From Bacillus sp. JCM 19041 (GTDB lineage Bacteria > Bacillota > Bacilli > Bacillales > Bacillaceae_D), in contig BAXC01000002.1 of the NCBI GenBank assembly GCA_001310375.1, forward strand, positions 19,757 through 83,756: a DNA stretch of 64,000 nt. The letters run 5' to 3'. Of the stretch, positions 27,478 to 36,712 are shown one piece after another. How positions within the stretch are numbered: position 1 is the first letter of the stretch; the number at the start of each line of letters is the position of its first letter. Below the pieces are notes generated by a model. The model was given only the letters and a program-made list of their open reading frames with translations, was not told the DNA's origin and did not search any database. The position numbers and the translations under genes were made by a program.

Positions 27478-28789
27478 TTATTGTCCTCTCATTAATTGCG
27501 GAAGCCAGATTGCGATTTGAGGAAAAGCAACAAGAATGGCTACACAAACAAGCATCGCAAAAATCATCGGCACCATCGCACGGAATATTTTTTGGATTGG
27601 GATGTCTTTAGCGACTCCACTAATAATGTAAACGCTAATGCCTAGAGGTGGTGTAACAAGCCCGATATTCATAACCATTACCATAATGACGCCAAACCAA
27701 ATGCCGTCAAATCCAAGCTCAATGATAAGAGGGTAGGTCACCGGCAAAGTCAAAACGAAAATCGCAATCCCCTCTAAGAAAAGACCCAAGATAAAGTAAG
27801 CAATTAAAATAAAAAGTAAAATCACGTAAGGCGATAGTGGGAGTTCGCCAACATATGTGGTGATGGCGGAAGGGATGCCACTCATTGCTAGCATTTTACT
27901 AAACACGTCTGCGCCGATTAAGATAAAAAAGATCATTGCCGTTAGTCTCGTCGTATCACTTAATGCATTTTTAAAGTGCTGCCAAGATAAACGCTTTGTC
28001 AATAAGGCAATTAAGAAAGCTCCGAAAACACCAATTGCACCGGCTTCTGTTGGAGTAAAGACTCCCATATAAATGCCACCAATACTCAGAAGAAATAGGG
28101 CAACAAAGGGCCAAACTTTTCCGAGGGAGGCAAGCTTTACACGCATCGGTTTTGCTTCTCCTATAGGGGCAAGTGCTGGGTTCTTCCTAACAATTAGAAA
28201 GACAGTGCCCATAAAGAGAATAATCTGTACAATTCCTGGAATGATGCCAGCAATGAGAAGGCTTCCGACCGTTTCCATCGTCAGAACTCCGTATAAGATT
28301 AGGATAACACTTGGGGGAATTAGTACGCCAAGAGTGCCACCTGCGGCAACACAAGCAGTTGAAAGGCCAGGATCATAGTTATACTTCCTCATTTCAGGTA
28401 AAGCAATTCGAGCCATCGTTGCAGTTGTTGCATTAACAGAGCCAGAGATACATGAAAAGAGTGCACTTGTTCCAATTGTGGTCATCGCAAGTCCACCTCT
28501 TAATCTGCCAATCCAGCGTCAACGGCTCGATATAAATCTTGCCCGAAGCCACTTGATGAAAGAATCATTCCCATAAAAATAAACAACGGAATGACGCTTA
28601 ACGAGAACGAAGTCGCTGTATTAAATGGTGAAATGGCTAGTTGGGCAAAGGATGCGTTCCAATCACGAATGGCGCGATGCCAAAAATACCAACAAGCAGT
28701 AAAGCAACTGCAACAGGTGTGCGTATTAAAAAGAGAATGAGCAGCGCGATCATTGCGAGAATGCCAATCAATTCTGGTTCATTTGGCAT
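27478..28789 (-). CDS. dctM: TRAP transporter large permease DctM (two frameshifts)
   Basis: Large membrane subunit of a TRAP importer, about 430 residues with 12 helices. It has the family motifs IPLFIFMGMILSSSG, CISGSVNATTATM and GTLGVLIPPSVILILYG. The N-terminal 100 residues (28789 down to about 28500) are reached only after two frame changes, near 28680 and 28505. The start ATG at 28789 overlaps the dctQ stop, as is typical. Sodium-driven uptake with the binding protein DctP is expected. Its place behind hpcD suggests that the cargo is 4-hydroxyphenylacetate or a related aromatic acid (inference). Confidence 0.88.
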
Positions 28790-29279
28790 TCACCGCCTTA
28801 TAGATTGATTTGCATATATTTGATAGAGCTAATAGAGCAAATACAAATGCCGCAAAAGCTATGCAGTAGAGAAAAGGATAAACAGGAAGAAGCAGATCAC
28901 TCGTTGTTGTTCCACGTTCATAAAGCCTTGTTCCATACGAAATTGTTTGAAAAATCATGATGATAAGCACAAAAAAGAGAGCGCTTTCAATAATTAATTG
29001 AATGAAATGTTGAATTCGATTTGGTAGTTTTGTAACAAAGAAATCAATTGAGATATGTTCTTCATAAAGATGTGTCATGGATAAGGAAAAGAAGACCAAG
29101 ATTGCAAGACCAAGTTCAGTGGCTTCGAATGACCCTACTAATGGGCGGTTAAAAAAGAAACGTCCAGCAACATCAATTGTGACACAAACAATCATGACAC
29201 ATAAAGCAACATTCGATACCCCATGCAAGATTCGAATGAAGCGATGGAGAAAGGCATCTGCTGTTGCTACCCACTTCAT
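28779..29279 (-). CDS. dctQ: TRAP transporter small permease DctQ
   Basis: A 166-residue four-helix DctQ subunit containing DVAGRFFFNRPLVGSFEATEL, the family signature at helix 2. It is intact. Its ATG overlaps the dctP stop (TAATG) and its stop overlaps the dctM start, showing translational coupling within one TRAP operon. It bridges the binding protein and DctM in the membrane. Confidence 0.9.
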   Translation of the reverse strand: MKWVATADAFLHRFIRILHGVSNVALCVMIVCVTIDVAGRFFFNRPLVGSFEATELGLAILVFFSLSMTHLYEEHISIDFFVTKLPNRIQHFIQLIIESALFFVLIIMIFQTISYGTRLYERGTTTSDLLLPVYPFLYCIAFAAFVFALLALSNICKSIYKAVNAK

Positions 29280-30312
29280 TATTGTTCCTCCTCTTTTTCG
29301 CGCAATTCTAGCGCGCGATCATACATTTCCTGACCAGGCAAGCCATCCTTATTCATTCGTGTAATCCAGTTCTCAATTACAGGGTCAATTTCTACTCGCC
29401 AGCGCGCAAGTTCCTCTTCCGGTAGTTCATAGAGACAACGTTTGCTTGTTCGGATGCTTCCTTTGCTTCCTGTGCACGTTTGTCGAAGTTCTGACCAGCT
29501 TTAAGTGACATTTTCTCTCCAGTTGTTTCCACAAAAATGTCTTGTTCTTCATCACTTAATGATTCCCAACTGTTTTGGCTCATAACGGTGTAAAACGTAC
29601 TCATGTAAAAATCGCCAACTGTAGCGTACTCAATCACCTCGTATAAGCTATAATCAAGCAATGTGTGCCAAGGTCCAACAATACCATCTACAACACCGCG
29701 GTCCAGTGCTTCATATGCCTCATTCATTGGCATTGAAACAGGCGTTGCCCCAAGTGCTGATAGCCAAGCATTCACTTCAGGTGAAGGAGATCTGATTCGC
29801 ATTCCTTGTAAATCTTCCATCGTCTTTACTTGTTTACCTACTGTATAGAGTTGCCCGGGCTCTGAAGTATAAAGCCAAAGTGGAACAACCTCGTTATATT
29901 CTTGTTGCAAGTCAGGGAATTCCTCAAAGAGTTGCCATAGAATTCGAGATCCCTCTGTGCCGCTTTCACTCATAAAAGGGAGTTCCATAATTGACGATAA
30001 AGGGAATTGACCAGGGGTGTAACTATGGACACTCAGCCCAAGGTCAACAGCACCTGTAGCTGCTGCATCAAATTGTGTGTCTGGTGCAGCGAGAGAACCT
30101 CCAGGAAAAGAGCGGATGGAAATAGCTCCGCTCGTTTGTTCACGGATATCTTCGATAAAAGTTTGAATGACAACTGTTTCTTGTTCATGGTTAGGAGGAA
30201 AGAAGTGGGAGAACATCAAATGCTGTTCAACTTCTTCGCTCGTTGTAGCGGCCGTACAACCTCCAATTAAAAAGAGAAGGGATGCAATCGGGATCGACCA
30301 TGCTTTTCTCAT
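29279..30312 (-). CDS. dctP: TRAP transporter substrate-binding lipoprotein DctP (one frameshift)
   Basis: About 344 residues. The lipoprotein signal ends in LIGGC, and the DctP fold contains FPGGSLAAPDTQFDAAATGAVD and the carboxylate-binding Arg in GMRIRSPSPE. The frame breaks near 29430. In the alternative frame the sequence continues YELPEEELARWRVEIDPVIENW up to the stop that overlaps dctQ. The start is the ATG at 30312, behind AGGGGG. DctP proteins of this group bind organic or aromatic acids. The gene lies 27 bp after hpcD in the same operon. Confidence 0.88.
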
Positions 30313-30338
30313 AAAAGAACCCCCTATGGGACATGATT

Positions 30339-30725
30339 TCATTTGTAACGGGCATGGATTGTGTTTTTTTTCAACGTCCCGCCTTCACCAAACTCGCTAA
30401 GTTCCAAAGAAAGAGCAAGACCTCTTTTGTTAAATTCATCTCTAAAGTGATCAACAAGCACATCAAATAATCCTGAACAAGTATGTTCTTTCTCAGCTAT
30501 TGATCGGCCAGCACCAATTTTTAGTGTAAGGTGAACAAAAGCGTCATCTTTCTCGGAGCCATCTGCAATATAAAAATGATCGAGTGGGATTGCTCGGGAA
30601 CGAATTCCTCCAATTGGAAACACATCTGGTTGTTTGAGCAGAACACTGTGCAAGGCAGGTAGAAGTCTGTCACACTGGATGGTTGCGTCTAAATTTCTTG
30701 TATACTCAACGACGATGTGTGGCAT
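30339..30725 (-). CDS. hpcD: 5-carboxymethyl-2-hydroxymuconate delta-isomerase
   Basis: A 128-residue tautomerase-superfamily enzyme (HpcD/HpaF). It converts 5-carboxymethyl-2-hydroxymuconate to its 2-oxo isomer in homoprotocatechuate degradation. The catalytic base is the N-terminal proline exposed after Met removal (MPHIVVEYTRNL). The start is fixed at 30725 by that motif and by GAAGGAGG upstream. The gene overlaps the end of the FAH-family gene by 20 bp. Confidence 0.92.
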   Translation of the reverse strand: MPHIVVEYTRNLDATIQCDRLLPALHSVLLKQPDVFPIGGIRSRAIPLDHFYIADGSEKDDAFVHLTLKIGAGRSIAEKEHTCSGLFDVLVDHFRDEFNKRGLALSLELSEFGEGGTLKKNTIHARYK

Positions 30726-31494
30726 CCTCTGCCTCCTTCCTTCGGTTAAACGTTTGATTGCCAGCAATGGTGTTCACTAACCGACCAATTCCTTCAACTT
30801 CGGTCACAATTTCATCCCCAGCGTACACTTTAGCTAAGCCTTTAGGCGTTCCGGTTAGAATGATGTCATTTGGGCTAAGGGTCATAAAGGAACTTAAGTA
30901 CTCAATTAAGAAGGGAATATCGAAAATCATGTCACGAGTGGTGCCTTCTTGAATTAACTCACCGTTTAAATAGGTTCTAAGTGCTAGATTCATAGGATCA
31001 GGAACGTCACTTGCGTCAACGAGGTAGGGACCGATTGGTGTGCATGTATCACGATTTTTTACGCGAAGGTTGGGGCGATAATAGTTCTCAAGGTAATCGC
31101 GAATCGCATAGTCGTTCGCGACTGTATATCCCTTCACGTACTCATATGCGTCTTCACGTTTAATGTGTTTCCCTGTTTTTCCGATTACCACGGCAAGTTC
31201 GCACTCATAATGCATGTTTTCTGCGGAATCAGGTCGGTAGGTGAGTGAATTGTGACCAACAAATGTGTTTGGGCCTTTTAAAAATACCAATGGCTCTTCA
31301 GGTGCTTTAAAGGAGAGTTCTCCCGCATGATCAGCATAGTTCAAGCCAAGAACAAAAACGGTTCGGGGCTCCACTGGAGGGAGAAAAATGGCTTCTTTCT
31401 CCTCAATTAACCTCCCATTCTCTAACTGTAATTTCCCCTCTTTAGCGACTGCAAGTTGGACTATACCGTTCGCGGCAACACGTGCAGTTTTCAT
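30706..31494 (-). CDS. HpcE C-terminal-type FAH-family enzyme (isomerase/decarboxylase subunit)
   Basis: A 262-residue fumarylacetoacetate hydrolase family protein equal to one half of the two-domain HpcE/HpaG. HpcE decarboxylates 5-oxopent-3-ene-1,2,5-tricarboxylate and isomerises the product. The metal-site pattern H-x-x-E-x-E occurs as MHYECELAVVIGK, followed by KGYTVANDYAIRDY and LTGTPKGLA. It overlaps its partner gene by 4 bp (ATGA), so the two halves are made together. I call it the hpaG2-type half. Confidence 0.9.
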   Translation of the reverse strand: MKTARVAANGIVQLAVAKEGKLQLENGRLIEEKEAIFLPPVEPRTVFVLGLNYADHAGELSFKAPEEPLVFLKGPNTFVGHNSLTYRPDSAENMHYECELAVVIGKTGKHIKREDAYEYVKGYTVANDYAIRDYLENYYRPNLRVKNRDTCTPIGPYLVDASDVPDPMNLALRTYLNGELIQEGTTRDMIFDIPFLIEYLSSFMTLSPNDIILTGTPKGLAKVYAGDEIVTEVEGIGRLVNTIAGNQTFNRRKEAEDATHRR

Positions 31495-32231
31495 AATGAG
31501 TCCCCCTTTTTCTCTAAGCTAATTGAGTGTTGAAGAAAACCAATCTCATCGATATGGACTTCAATATGATCTCCTACCCCTGCCAGAGGAAGGTCCAGTC
31601 CATTACCTACTAACAAACAATCACCAGGACATAACGTCATGAATTCAGTAATGTCACTTAGAAGTTGTTCAACTGAACGAACGAGATTACCCGTGTTGAA
31701 ATGAAGGACTGTATCGTCATTAATTTTAGTCCTAATATTTAGCTTATTAGGATCGGCAATAGTCTCTTTTGATACGATCCAAGGACCTGCTGGGGTAAAC
31801 CCGTCTAAAGAACGGTATTTGACCGCTGGTCGGAAAAATGAATCATGTGGAAGAGAAACATCACTGACAATCGTGTAACCACCAATAAAATCGAGTGCTT
31901 TCTCAACAGAAACCTGAGTGGCTGTTTTTCCAATAATGATTCCTAGTGTTCCGCCGATGGATACTTTAGTAGCTTTTTCTGGCACGGCTACCTGCGACTG
32001 ATGTCCGTTTTTCGTGTTTTCAGGTTTGAGATATAAAATGGGAGCTTTTGGCGGTGTTTGATACGGTTTTTCAGAGAAGGAATCAAGCTTTTTGTTTAGT
32101 GATTGTTGTTCATTTAAAATACATCCATAAATTGTACCTGTCACTGGACAATCATAAGCTGATGATGTAGAAAAGATTGATTTTTTATCTTGAATTAGCT
32201 TGCCGTTTTTATGAGCTGTAACGATTTCCAT
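31491..32231 (-). CDS. HpcE N-terminal-type FAH-family enzyme (isomerase/decarboxylase subunit)
   Basis: A 246-residue FAH-family protein matching the other half of HpcE. It has GTLGIIIGKTATQVS, GGYTIVSDVSLPHDSFFRPAVKY-type sequence and LVGNGLDLPLAGVGDHIEV. The H-x-x-E-x-E metal ligands seen in the downstream half are not evident here, as in the non-catalytic halves of such pairs. The start at 32231 is set by AAGGAGG. Upstream lie an AT-rich promoter region with a perfect palindrome and a cre site. Confidence 0.85.
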   Translation of the reverse strand: MEIVTAHKNGKLIQDKKSIFSTSSAYDCPVTGTIYGCILNEQQSLNKKLDSFSEKPYQTPPKAPILYLKPENTKNGHQSQVAVPEKATKVSIGGTLGIIIGKTATQVSVEKALDFIGGYTIVSDVSLPHDSFFRPAVKYRSLDGFTPAGPWIVSKETIADPNKLNIRTKINDDTVLHFNTGNLVRSVEQLLSDITEFMTLCPGDCLLVGNGLDLPLAGVGDHIEVHIDEIGFLQHSISLEKKGDSL

Positions 32232-32268
32232 GAGAGCCTCCTTAAAATCATTGATTATAATATATAAT

Positions 32269-32311
32269 ATCATATATGATTATTTGCACAAGAAAAAAGT
32301 AAGCGCATTCA
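32269..32311 (-). promoter_or_regulatory. Regulatory region of the hpaG-hpcD-TRAP arm: palindrome and cre
   Basis: The perfect 12-bp palindrome ATCATATATGAT (32269-32280) sits in very AT-rich promoter-like DNA and could bind the GntR regulator of this locus. AAGTAAGCGCATTCA (32297-32311) fits the CcpA consensus WTGNAARCGNWWNCA with one mismatch. Both lie between the lysR stop and the first FAH gene. Confidence 0.6.
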
Positions 32312-32313
32312 AG

Positions 32314-33191
32314 TTATTGTGTAACAACTTCATCAATAAACTTGCGTGCAGCTTTTGAAAGATAGCGATCTTTTAGCCAAATTAATGCAGAGGATGCTTC
32401 TAGTTTAGCACCTTTAATTGTAGCGGTTGCTATATTTGGAGTTTGGAATGCTAAAAGTGTTGATTCTGGTACGATTGTGGCTCCAAGTCCACTTGATACA
32501 AGTGATAATAGCATTGATACATCGGGACACTCACATAGAATATGAGGCGCCAGATTTTGGGTAGAAAATGCATCGAGGATTAATTCGTATTGTCCGGTTC
32601 CACTTATCCGGTGGAGCAATAGCAAAGGCATTTTGGCAAGCTCAGCGATGTCAATTGTACTCCCGCCGGAGTAGTTATATGTAGCAGGGAAAGCGACAAT
32701 GAATGGTTCTTTTTCTAATTGAAGCGACTCAAAATCATCTAGATTCAGTGGCATGCGGACAAGACCGATTTCTACTTCTCTCGTTTTAACAAGCTCACTT
32801 ATCAAGTAGCTGTCACCTTGCCTTAGTGAAAAACGCACATCAGGGTAAAGGTCATGAAATGATTTCATTCGTTCCGGCAAATAAGCGAAACAAGATTTAA
32901 CGGCACCGAGTTTTAATGTCCCTCGCAATCCATTTCCAGTTTCACGAATTTCTTGTTCCATTTCCTCAAGTTCCTCTAGATAGGTGCTGATCGAATAAAC
33001 AAGGCGTTACCAGCTTCGGTTAAAAGGAGTTTGCGTCCTTTACGTTCAAACAGCATCACACCAAGTTCTTCTTCAAAAATGCGCAGTTGTTGGCTTAAAG
33101 GAGGTTGAGCCATGTGTAAGTTTCTTGCTGCTTTTGTGATTTGACCTTCTTGGGCAATCTCGCGAAAATATCGAAGTCGTTTTAGATCCAT
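32314..33191 (-). CDS. LysR-type regulator of the hpa genes (one frameshift)
   Basis: About 292 residues. The N-terminal winged helix is MDLKRLRYFREIAQEGQITKAARNL, and the PBP-like effector domain contains LRGTLKLGAVKSC. The frame breaks near 32985, inside the linker helix. Restoring one base joins the helix YLEELEEMEQEIRETG to the DNA-binding domain. It is divergent from the FAD synthetase-hpa arm, with two ATAT-N7-ATAT boxes between, the usual LysR layout. The effector is probably 4-hydroxyphenylacetate or an intermediate (inference). Confidence 0.87.
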
Positions 33192-33246
33192 TCATCAATC
33201 GCTCCTTTGTATGAGTCTTTATAATGAATTGGGCAACGATGCCTCC

Positions 33247-33295
33247 ATATGAAAAACATATCAACTTCATATTAAATCAATATTTTTCCTATACT
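33247..33295 (+). promoter_or_regulatory. Two LysR boxes and promoter of the plus hpa arm
   Basis: ATAT-GAAAAAC-ATAT (33247-33261) and ATAT-TAAATCA-ATAT (33269-33283) are both of the ATAT-N7-ATAT form. Their centres are 22 bp apart, two helical turns. The second box covers the -35 region of a TATACT -10 (33290-33295). This is the classic recognition-site plus activation-site arrangement. Confidence 0.72.
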
Positions 33296-33327
33296 TTACC
33301 ACGTGCTAGAGTAAATGCAAGAACTTT

Positions 33328-33342
33328 TTGAAAGCGCATTCA
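33328..33342 (+). promoter_or_regulatory. cre site (CcpA) of the plus hpa arm
   Basis: TTGAAAGCGCATTCA matches WTGNAARCGNWWNCA at every position. It lies in the transcribed leader, 33 bp past the -10 and 8 bp before the ribosome site, where CcpA would act as a roadblock. Confidence 0.8.
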
Positions 33343-33360
33343 ATCCAAGGAGGCCAAGTA

Positions 33361-34227
33361 ATGGAGCTTGTATTTTTAAATTCAAACAATGTAAATCAAA
33401 AGAACCCACATGATCATGTTTGTGTATTAGGTTTTTTTGATGGCGTCCATCTTGGTCACCAAGCGCTAATTAATAAAGGAAAGCAAGCGGCTCTTCAAAA
33501 GATGATCCCTCTACGTGTGATGACATTCTCGCCTCATCCGAGTGTTGTTGTGAACTCGGATAAGGCGATTACAACATTGCTAACGCCTCTGCGAGAGAAA
33601 GCGAAATGTATGGAAATGCTAGGTGTCGATGAGCTTGCTGTTGTCTCATTCACTAAAGAAACAGCTGCGATGGACCCAGAGTTGTTTGTTAAAACCTATT
33701 TAAGACAACTTGGTTGTGTCCACGCTGTTATTGGCTTTGATTTTGCTTACGGGAAGCGGGGAGCCGGTAAGGCGAATTTGTTAAAAAAACATGGTCAAGG
33801 TTTTTTTGATGTATCCATTATCAGTGAGCAAACACACAAACGACAGAAGATTGGGTCAACAGAAATTAGAAGAAAGCTTGATCAAGGTGATGTCGAAAGT
33901 ATCCCAGGTATGCTTGGGCGAAGTTTTATGAGTGAAGTGAGTGTTCTAGATGTCTTCGATAAGCGAACAACTGGTTTCGTTCCGGGTGAGTATCATATGC
34001 CTTGTCCAGGTGTATATGAAGTTGTTTTGCAAACAGGAAGAACGGCAATTGATGCGACCTGTTATGTGACAGGAGAAACAGAGAATGGAGAGCAGACGGT
34101 TGAACTGCTATTTAATCGTAAAGTTAGCTTGCAAAAAGGTTGTTTCCGTTTGGAGTGGCTAGCCCGATGTGACGTGGCTGAAGCAGAAGAAGTTGTTTGG
34201 AATCATGAGCGTATTTACGCCTATTAA
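33361..34227 (+). CDS. FAD synthetase (FMN adenylyltransferase), RibF-like, flavokinase half degenerate
   Basis: A 288-residue RibF-family protein. The N-terminal nucleotidyltransferase is complete: VLGFFDGVHLGHQALI, TFSPHP, VIGFDFAYGKRGAGKANLL, ISSTEIRRKL-like IGSTEIRRKLDQGDV. The C-terminal part keeps the approximate length and a GVYEV strand, but lacks the riboflavin-kinase substrate motif (GRTIGFPTAN-like). It probably makes FAD from FMN and no longer makes FMN. It heads the hpa operon and could supply flavin cofactor to the FADH2-using HpaB encoded three genes downstream. The start at 33361 follows AAGGAGG, and a cre site lies just upstream. Confidence 0.84.
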   Translation: MELVFLNSNNVNQKNPHDHVCVLGFFDGVHLGHQALINKGKQAALQKMIPLRVMTFSPHPSVVVNSDKAITTLLTPLREKAKCMEMLGVDELAVVSFTKETAAMDPELFVKTYLRQLGCVHAVIGFDFAYGKRGAGKANLLKKHGQGFFDVSIISEQTHKRQKIGSTEIRRKLDQGDVESIPGMLGRSFMSEVSVLDVFDKRTTGFVPGEYHMPCPGVYEVVLQTGRTAIDATCYVTGETENGEQTVELLFNRKVSLQKGCFRLEWLARCDVAEAEEVVWNHERIYAY

Positions 34228-34247
34228 TTAAAAAGGAGCGAGTGTAC

Positions 34248-35159
34248 ATGTATGAAGAAGTGAAAAGAAAGTTAAGAGGTTCCATTGCACCTGTTGTTAC
34301 ATCGTTTAAACAAGATGAGTCACTTGATCTAAATGCATTTCGGAATTTAATTGACTGGCATATTGAAAGTGGCAGCCATGCCATTTCGGTTACGGGTACA
34401 ACAGGTGAACCAAGTTCGTTGACAGTAGATGAACGAGTACAGGTAATGGAAACGGCCGCAAGGCAAATTAATGGACGGGTTCCTTTTGTTCCAGGTACCG
34501 GGTCCACAAACCATCAGGAAACACTATTTCTAACAAAAAAAGCAAAAGAACTTGGCGCAGATGCAGCCTTAATTATTGTTCCTTATTACAATAGGCCTTC
34601 TCAACACGCGCTCTATAAACATTTTAAAGCGGTAGCGGATGCAGTCGATATTCCAATTATTATCTATAATATCCCAGGAAGAACAGCAACAAATCTTGAT
34701 GTAAAAACATTAGCGAAGTTAAACCGAGACTGTGAAAACATCATTGGTGTGAAAGAGTCGAATAAGGATTTTGAACATGTAAACCGTGTTTTACTTGAAT
34801 GCGGTCGTGACTTTTTGCTTTATTCCGGGATTGAATTGCTGTGTTATCCAATGCTTGCGATCGGTGGAGCGGGTCATATTAGTGCAACTGCAAATATTGT
34901 TCCAGGTAAAGTGGCCGAAATTTATAATGCGTGGGAGCAAGGTGACGTAAAACGAGCTCTTGATCTCCACTTTGAATTGATGCCTTTAAACGACGTTCTA
35001 TTTAAAGATACAAACCCAGCACCACTCAAGGCGGCACTCGGCATGATGGGTAAAACGGAGCCTGTGTTACGTATGCCAATGGATGTCCCAACGCAAGAGC
35101 TTCAAGACGAGATTCGTACGGTGCTAAAAGAGTATGTTCAAGTTGTTGCACATTCTTAA
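34248..35159 (+). CDS. DapA-family aldolase, probable 4-hydroxy-2-oxoheptanedioate (hydratase-)aldolase
   Basis: A 303-residue class I (Schiff-base) pyruvate aldolase of the DapA/NAL superfamily. It has GTTGEPSSL, the catalytic Tyr in IYNIPGRTATN, the carboxylate-binding Arg of the same motif, and the Schiff-base Lys in IIGVKES. Its position between the FAD synthetase and hpaE argues for a role in 4-hydroxyphenylacetate catabolism rather than lysine synthesis. The pathway needs cleavage of 4-hydroxy-2-oxoheptanedioate to pyruvate and succinic semialdehyde, and no class II HpaI is present in the window. Related enzymes such as NahE also hydrate the substrate, and no HpaH hydratase gene is seen either. 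The start is ATG 34248 behind AAAGGAG. Confidence 0.85.
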   Translation: MYEEVKRKLRGSIAPVVTSFKQDESLDLNAFRNLIDWHIESGSHAISVTGTTGEPSSLTVDERVQVMETAARQINGRVPFVPGTGSTNHQETLFLTKKAKELGADAALIIVPYYNRPSQHALYKHFKAVADAVDIPIIIYNIPGRTATNLDVKTLAKLNRDCENIIGVKESNKDFEHVNRVLLECGRDFLLYSGIELLCYPMLAIGGAGHISATANIVPGKVAEIYNAWEQGDVKRALDLHFELMPLNDVLFKDTNPAPLKAALGMMGKTEPVLRMPMDVPTQELQDEIRTVLKEYVQVVAHS

Positions 35160-35179
35160 GTCTGGGGGGAGTATTCGAA

Positions 35180-36694
35180 ATGGAACAACAAATAAAAACA
35201 GCATGGAACCGCAAGAGTGTAACCGTAAAAGATAGTAACCATTATATCGGCGGAGATTTTGTTGGAGCAAGCTCTGGCGAATCGTTTGCCAATATTGATC
35301 CTTTCACAAACCAAAAGTTGAACTCGATTGCTTTAGGGGATGAACGTGATATTTCTAAAGCAGTCGAAGCAGCGTCTGTCGCAATGAAAAAAGGACCATG
35401 GGGCAGTATGAAAGTCGAAGAACGGATGGTTTATATTAACCGGATTGCTGATTTAATTGATGCAGAAATCGAAGAGATTGCTCATCTGGAAGCGTTGGAT
35501 ACTGGTCTTCCGATTAGTCAAACAAAAAAAATGACAGCTCGGGCTGCCGAGAATTTCCGTTTCTATGCGCGGATGGTTCAGTCCGTTTTGCATGGAGAGT
35601 CTTATCCAGTAGACAATTCCTTTATTAATTACACCGTTTATAAACCAATTGGCGTTGTGGGGTTAATCACGCCTTGGAATGCACCTTTTATGTTGGAAAC
35701 GTGGAAGGTCGCTCCTGCACTTGCAACAGGCAATGCAGTCGTATTGAAACCGGCTGAGTTGTCGCCACTGACGGTTAATAAATTAGCAGAAGTGATTGAC
35801 CGGGCTGGTTTGCCAGAAGGGGTGTTTAATGTCGTTCATGGATACGGGGAAACAGCCGGCGCTGCTCTTGTTGCGCATAAGGATGTCACGGCAATTTCTT
35901 TTACAGGAGAAACAACAACTGGCTCAACGATTATAAAGAACTCGGCTGATACATTGAAGAAAACATCTATGGAACTTGGGGGGAAATCACCACTGATTGT
36001 GTTTGAGGATGCAAACTTTGACCGCGCTCTTGATGCAGCAGTGTGGGGCATCTTCTCATTTAATGGTGAGAGGTGCACAGCAAATTCCCGAGTGTTTCTT
36101 CACAGTAGCATTAAAGATCGTTTTATTGCGGCGATGAAGGAGCGAGTTGACAATCTAACGCTTGGCGATTCAATGGATGGTTCCACGCAGCTTGGACCTT
36201 TAATTAGTAAAGATCATATGGAAAAAGTCAATTCGTATATCTCACTTGCAAAAGAGGAGGGATGTGAAGTTTACCAAGAAGGTGCCAGATGTGCTTGCAG
36301 ATGGCAATTTTGTCCCGCCAACGCTCCTTTTAAATGCACAAAACCATATGCGGGTATGCCAAGAAGAAATATTTGGCCGGTGGTTTCCGTGATCGAGTTT
36401 GAGGAGGAGCAAGAGGTCATTGATGCGGCAAATGATGTTGAATATGGTCTAGCTGGCTATGTTTGGACATCGGACCTTCAACGTGGGCATCGAGTAGCGC
36501 AGGCAGTTGATGCTGGGATGATTTGGGTAAACGCGCAAAATGTTCGAGACTTACGCATTCCGTTTGGTGGGATGAAAGCAAGTGGGATCGGTCGTGAAGG
36601 TGGACACTATGCCATGTTTGAATTTTATACAGAGCCAAAAGCGATTCATATTGCACTAGGCGACCACCATATCCCACAGTTCGGTAAAAAATAG
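35180..36694 (+). CDS. hpaE: 5-carboxymethyl-2-hydroxymuconate semialdehyde dehydrogenase
   Basis: A 504-residue aldehyde dehydrogenase that oxidises the ring-cleavage product of homoprotocatechuate. It has TPWNAPFMLETWKVAPALA, the catalytic Glu in MELGGKSPLIV, the catalytic Cys in FSFNGERCTANSR, and a C-terminal PFGGMKASGIGREGG. Between about 36288 and 36380 the frame is wrong although open. In another frame this segment reads KVPDVLADGNFVPPTLL and ends in the expected QEEIFGPVVSV. Two opposite single-base errors therefore hide inside one uninterrupted frame. It lies between the aldolase and hpaB, 20 bp from each. Confidence 0.92.
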   Translation: MEQQIKTAWNRKSVTVKDSNHYIGGDFVGASSGESFANIDPFTNQKLNSIALGDERDISKAVEAASVAMKKGPWGSMKVEERMVYINRIADLIDAEIEEIAHLEALDTGLPISQTKKMTARAAENFRFYARMVQSVLHGESYPVDNSFINYTVYKPIGVVGLITPWNAPFMLETWKVAPALATGNAVVLKPAELSPLTVNKLAEVIDRAGLPEGVFNVVHGYGETAGAALVAHKDVTAISFTGETTTGSTIIKNSADTLKKTSMELGGKSPLIVFEDANFDRALDAAVWGIFSFNGERCTANSRVFLHSSIKDRFIAAMKERVDNLTLGDSMDGSTQLGPLISKDHMEKVNSYISLAKEEGCEVYQEGARCACRWQFCPANAPFKCTKPYAGMPRRNIWPVVSVIEFEEEQEVIDAANDVEYGLAGYVWTSDLQRGHRVAQAVDAGMIWVNAQNVRDLRIPFGGMKASGIGREGGHYAMFEFYTEPKAIHIALGDHHIPQFGKK

Positions 36695-36712
36695 TAAAAG
36701 GGGGCGATTTTC

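Noticed and set aside
33192..33360. FMN riboswitch before the FAD synthetase gene
   Set aside because: The leader is too short and lacks the conserved RFN-element helices; LysR boxes and a cre site explain the region.
34248..35159. Housekeeping dihydrodipicolinate synthase (dapA)
   Set aside because: The sequence would allow it, but the gene is embedded in the hpa operon with no lysine genes nearby.
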